From Siphonodentalium dalli (lineage: Eukaryota; Mollusca; Scaphopoda; Gadilida; Siphonodentaliidae), in NCBI GenBank assembly GCA_032622095.1, contig CP136067.1, forward strand, positions 178,596,556-178,660,555: a DNA stretch of 64,000 bases, given 5' to 3'. Within the stretch, counting starts at the first letter, position 1, and every line of letters starts with the position of its first letter. Both the position numbers and the translations under genes were made by a program. Below are positions 60,092 through 64,000 of the stretch, in pieces. A model generated the notes under the pieces. That model saw nothing but the letters and a program-made list of their open reading frames with translations. It did no database searches and was not told where the DNA came from.

Positions 60092-60310
60092 TCATGTCTC
60101 GTTTAAGGTATGGTTCACAAAGAGAAGGAACTTACATATGTTGCGCAAAACTGCTGGTCGTTGGATATTCATCAGTTGAGACATTTTTATTGTCGTAGGA
60201 TTAGTATAATAGTAACTGGCTATATATTTCCGTCTTTCCTGTTCTAATTTATCGCATACTAATAATACATGAAATTCATCACCAACTGCATTGTTGCACA
60301 GTGTACGCAT
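60092..60310 (-). pseudogene. Truncated C-terminal end of a non-LTR retrotransposon reverse transcriptase ORF
   Basis: The 72-residue minus-strand frame contains CNNAVGDEFHVLLVCDKL, RRKYIASYYYTNPT and LRNICKFLLFV. This matches my recollection of the extreme C-terminus of LINE-type ORF2 proteins in molluscs and cnidarians (a DEFHFLLVC-like zinc-knuckle part and a KFI-type tail). Nothing of the reverse transcriptase or endonuclease domains lies upstream (to the right), so this is a 5'-truncated dead copy, as is usual for LINE insertions. Confidence 0.68.
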
Positions 60311-60740
60311 ATCGCTCTAACTATACACACTATGAAAGTGTGGGCCTCAGTCTAGTAACAAATAATAACCCACAGTGAAGGGAATCTGATACACAATCTC
60401 GCATGCTTCATGGTCACAAAGATGAATTGAATGCGACTCTCGTTGCCGATCGATTGTGCAGTTGGGGTTGTGATAGATTCGATGGACCCGGGGAACTTTG
60501 CGAGATATAGAGAAGATAAAGTTTAATGCCGCAACTGGGAATGCGAATGATATAATATCCCTGGCCGTCGATAAATGAGATTGTTACCCGCCTCTCTATA
60601 TTACCGCTTCTGATTGGTACAAGTCATGTCACGTGCCGGGCGACAAATCACACTGTCGCCCGTTGACCAGGGTGACATTGTTTTTGTCGCCCACCTCATG
60701 TTATACAGCAAGAATATACCCAAGCACACACAGTGCAGTA
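60311..60740. other. Spacer before the satellite
   Basis: No gene or repeat recognised. Includes GC-richer sequence with CACGTG-like patches near 60630. Confidence 0.35.
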
Positions 60741-63700
60741 TCTCAGCGATTTCACAAACATGTAATAGAATCATAAATGTTATATACCCCACGGGTTAAC
60801 TCAGCGATTTCACATTACAAACGTGTAATAGAATCATAAATGTTATATAACCCACGGGTTAACTCGGCGATTTCACATTACAAACATGTAATAGAATCAT
60901 AAATGTTATATAACCCACGGGTTAACTCGGCGATTTCACATTACAAATATGTAATAGAATCATAAATGTTATATAACCCACGGGTTAAATCGGCGATTTC
61001 ACATTACAAACATGTAATAGAATCATAAATGTTATATACCCCACGGGTTAACTCGGCGATTTCACATTACAAACATGTAATAGAATCATAAATGTTATAT
61101 AACCCACGGGTTAACTCGGCGATTTCACACAACAAACATGTAATAGAATCATAAATGTTATATAACCCACGGGTTAACTCGGCGATTTCACATTACAAAC
61201 ATGTAATAGAATCATAAATGTTATATACCCCACGAGTTAACTCAGCGATTTCACATTACAAACATGTAATAGATTCATAAATGTTATATAACCAACGAGT
61301 TAACTCAGCGATTTCACATTACAAACATGTAATAGAATCATAAATGTTATATAACCCACGGGTTAACTCGGCGATTTCACACTACAAACATGTAATAGAA
61401 TCATAAATGTTATATGCCCCACGAGTTAACTCAGCGATTTCACATTACAAACATGTAATAGAATCATAAATGTTATATAACCCACGGGTTAACTCGGCGA
61501 TTTCACACTACAAACATGTAATAGAATCATAAATGTTATATACCCCACGGGTTAACTCAGCGATTTCACATTACAAACGTGTAATAGAATCATAAATGTT
61601 ATATACCCCACGGGTTAACTCGGCGATTTCACATTACAAACATGTAATATAATCATAAATGTTATATACCCCACGGGTTAACTCGGCGATTTCACATTAC
61701 AAACATGTAATAGAATCATAAATGTTATATAACCCACGGGTTAACTCGGCGATTTCACATTACAAACATGTAATAGAATCATAAATGTTATATACCCCAC
61801 GGGTTAACTCGGCGATTTCACACTACAAACATGTAATAGAATCATAAATGTTATATAACCCACGGGTTAACTCAGCGATTTCACATTACAAACATGTAAT
61901 AGAATCATAAATGTTATATACCCCACGGGTTAACTCGGCGATTTCACATTACAAACATGTAATATAATCATAAATGTTATATAACCCACGGGTTAACTCG
62001 GCGATTTCACACTACAAACATGTAATAGAATCATAAATGTTATATACCCCACGGGTTCACTCGGCGATTTCACATTACAAACATGTAATAGAATCATAAA
62101 TGTTATATAACCCACGGGTTAACTCGGCGATTTCACACTACAAACATGTAATATAATCATAAATGTTATATAACCCAGGGGTTAACTCAGCGATTTCACA
62201 TTACAAACATGTAATAGAATCATAAATGTTATATACCCCACGGGTTAACTCAGCGATTTCACATTACAAACATGTAATAGAATCATAAATGTTATATAAC
62301 CCACGGGTTAACTCGGCGATTTCACATTACAAACATGTAATAGAATCATAAATGTTATATAACCCACGGGTTAACTCGGCGATTTCACATTACAAACATG
62401 TAATAGAATCATAAATGTTATATACACCACGGGTTAACTCGGCGATTTAACATTACAAACATGTAATAGAATCATAAATGTTATATAACCCACGGGTTAA
62501 CTCGGCGATTTCACACTACGAACATGTAATAGAATCATAAATGTTATATGACCCACGGGTTAACTCGGTGATTTCACATTACAAACATGTAATAGAATCA
62601 TAAATGTTATATAACCCACGGGTTAACTCGGCGATTTCACACTACAAACATGTAATAGAATCATAAATGTTATATAACCCACGGGTTAACTCGGCGATTT
62701 CACATTACAAACATGTAATAGAATCATAAATGTTATATACCCCACGGGTTAACTCGGCGATTTAACATTACAAACATGTAATAGAATCATAAATGTTATA
62801 TAACCCACGGGTTAACTCGGCGATTTCACACTACAAACATGTAATAGAATCATAAATGTTATATAACCCACGGGTTAACTCAGCGATTTCACATTACAAA
62901 CATGTAATAGAATCATAAATGTTATATAACCCACGGGTTAACTCGGCGATTTCACATTACAAACATGTAATAGAATCATAAATGTTATATACCCCACGGG
63001 TTAACTCGGCGATTTAACATTACAAACATGTAATAGAATCATAAATGTTATATAACCCACGGGTTAACTCGGCGATTTCACACTACAAACATGTAATAGA
63101 ATCATAAATGTTATATAACCCACGGGTTAACTCAGCGATTTCACATTACAAACATGTAATAGAATCATAAATATTATATAACCCACGGGTTAACTCGGCG
63201 ATTTCACATTACAAACATGTAATAGAATCATAAATGCTATATAACCCACGGGTTAACTCGGCGATTTCACATTACAAACATGTAATAGAATCATAAATGT
63301 TATATACCCCACGGGTTAACTCAGCGATTTCACACTACAAACATGTAATAGAATCATAAATGTTATATAACCCACGGGTTAACTCGCGATTTCACATTAC
63401 AAACATGTAATAGAATCATAAATGTTATATAACCCACGGGTTAACTCAGCGATTTCACACTACAAACATGTAATAGAATCATAAATGTTATATAACCCAC
63501 GGGTTAACTCGCGATTTCACATTACAAACATGTAATAGAATCATAAATGTTATATAACCCACGGGTTAACTCGGCGATTTCACACTACAAACATGTAATA
63601 TAATCATAAATGTTATATAACCCAGGGGTTAACTCAGCGATTTCACATTACAAACATGTAATAGAATCATAAATGTTATATACCCCACGGGTTAACTCAG

Positions 63701-64000
63701 CGATTTCACATTACAAACATGTAATAGAATCATAAATGTTATATAACCCACGGGTTAACTCGGCGATTTCACATTACAAACATGTAATAGAATCATAAAT
63801 GTTATATAACCCACGGGTTAACTCGGCGATTTCACATTACAAACATGTAATAGAATCATAAATGTTATATACACCACGGGTTAACTCGGCGATTTAACAT
63901 TACAAACATGTAATATAATCATAAATGTTATATAACCCACGGGTTAACTCGGCGATTTCACACTACGAACATGTAATAGAATCATAAATGTTATATGACC
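60741..64000 (+). repeat. 63-bp satellite array, about 51 monomers, continuing past the window
   Basis: The period is 63 bases (starts at 60802, 60865, 60928, 60991 and on). The monomer is built from CGATTTCACATTACAAACAT, GTAATAGAATCATAAATGTT and ATATAACCCACGGGTTAACT. The first monomer is about 5 bases short. Variant sites: CAGCG/CGGCG, ATACCCC/ATAACCC, CACATTAC/CACACTAC, TAGA/TATA, TTTCAC/TTTAAC. Every frame on both strands has stops, so it is non-coding. Confidence 0.97.

Noticed and set aside
60741-64000. CRISPR-like regular array
   Set aside because: Whole 63-bp monomers repeat head to tail with no unique spacers; the context is eukaryotic and no cas-like gene is present. It is a satellite.

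Overview
The window is eukaryotic, AT-rich, intron-containing DNA dominated by repeats. It most likely comes from an invertebrate animal, probably a mollusc. This is inference: the one complete gene has GT-AG introns of 0.5 to 3.4 kb, and the interspersed repeats resemble families I associate with bivalves and other lophotrochozoans. No bacterial operon, CRISPR array, tRNA or rRNA was recognised.

Positions 1-8260: one complete gene on the plus strand. Four coding exons (333-380, 891-1050, 2917-3123, 6560-7605) join in phase into a 486-residue, roughly 12-helix major facilitator transporter of the nodulin-like / NUCLEAR FUSION DEFECTIVE 4 type. Intron 3 holds a ~2.75 kb inverted-repeat-bounded element, a CRE-containing hairpin and a fold-back MITE.

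Positions 8260-33030: gene-free, built from mobile DNA and a young rearrangement. A ~1.9 kb TIR element (8264-10181) is followed by a ~6 kb unit present as two direct tandem copies (A 10537-16487, B 16488-22566). Copy B is the left part of a very large palindrome with arms of about 7.0 and 6.7 kb around a 6-nt spacer at 26369-26374. A ~321 bp array inside the unit carries one copy per monomer of a 15-mer (ATAAAGAGCGTTTAT or one-base variant) that also occurs at unrelated places in the window.

Positions 33030-58000: a mosaic of MITEs, retroposon-like repeats, minisatellites and degenerate local duplications. Two MITE families (TTAA-flanked, piggyBac-like; and a GTGACCC family) share the same double-hairpin core. 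On the minus strand a Thr/Ser/Ala-rich mucin-like exon (41580-42098) has an older copy split in two halves (39771-39901 and 36943-37085) by 2.7 kb of GTTTG-rich repeats.

Positions 58000-64000: a minus-strand exon with a PAN/apple-like cysteine pattern (58087-58410), a near-perfect 217 bp palindromic MITE, a truncated non-LTR retrotransposon end, and a 63-bp satellite of about 51 monomers that runs off the right edge and shows a 23-monomer (1447 bp) higher-order period.

The genes do not form an evident pathway. The PAN exon and mucin-like exons could belong to secreted or surface proteins and share nearby repeat sequence, but a common gene was not established.
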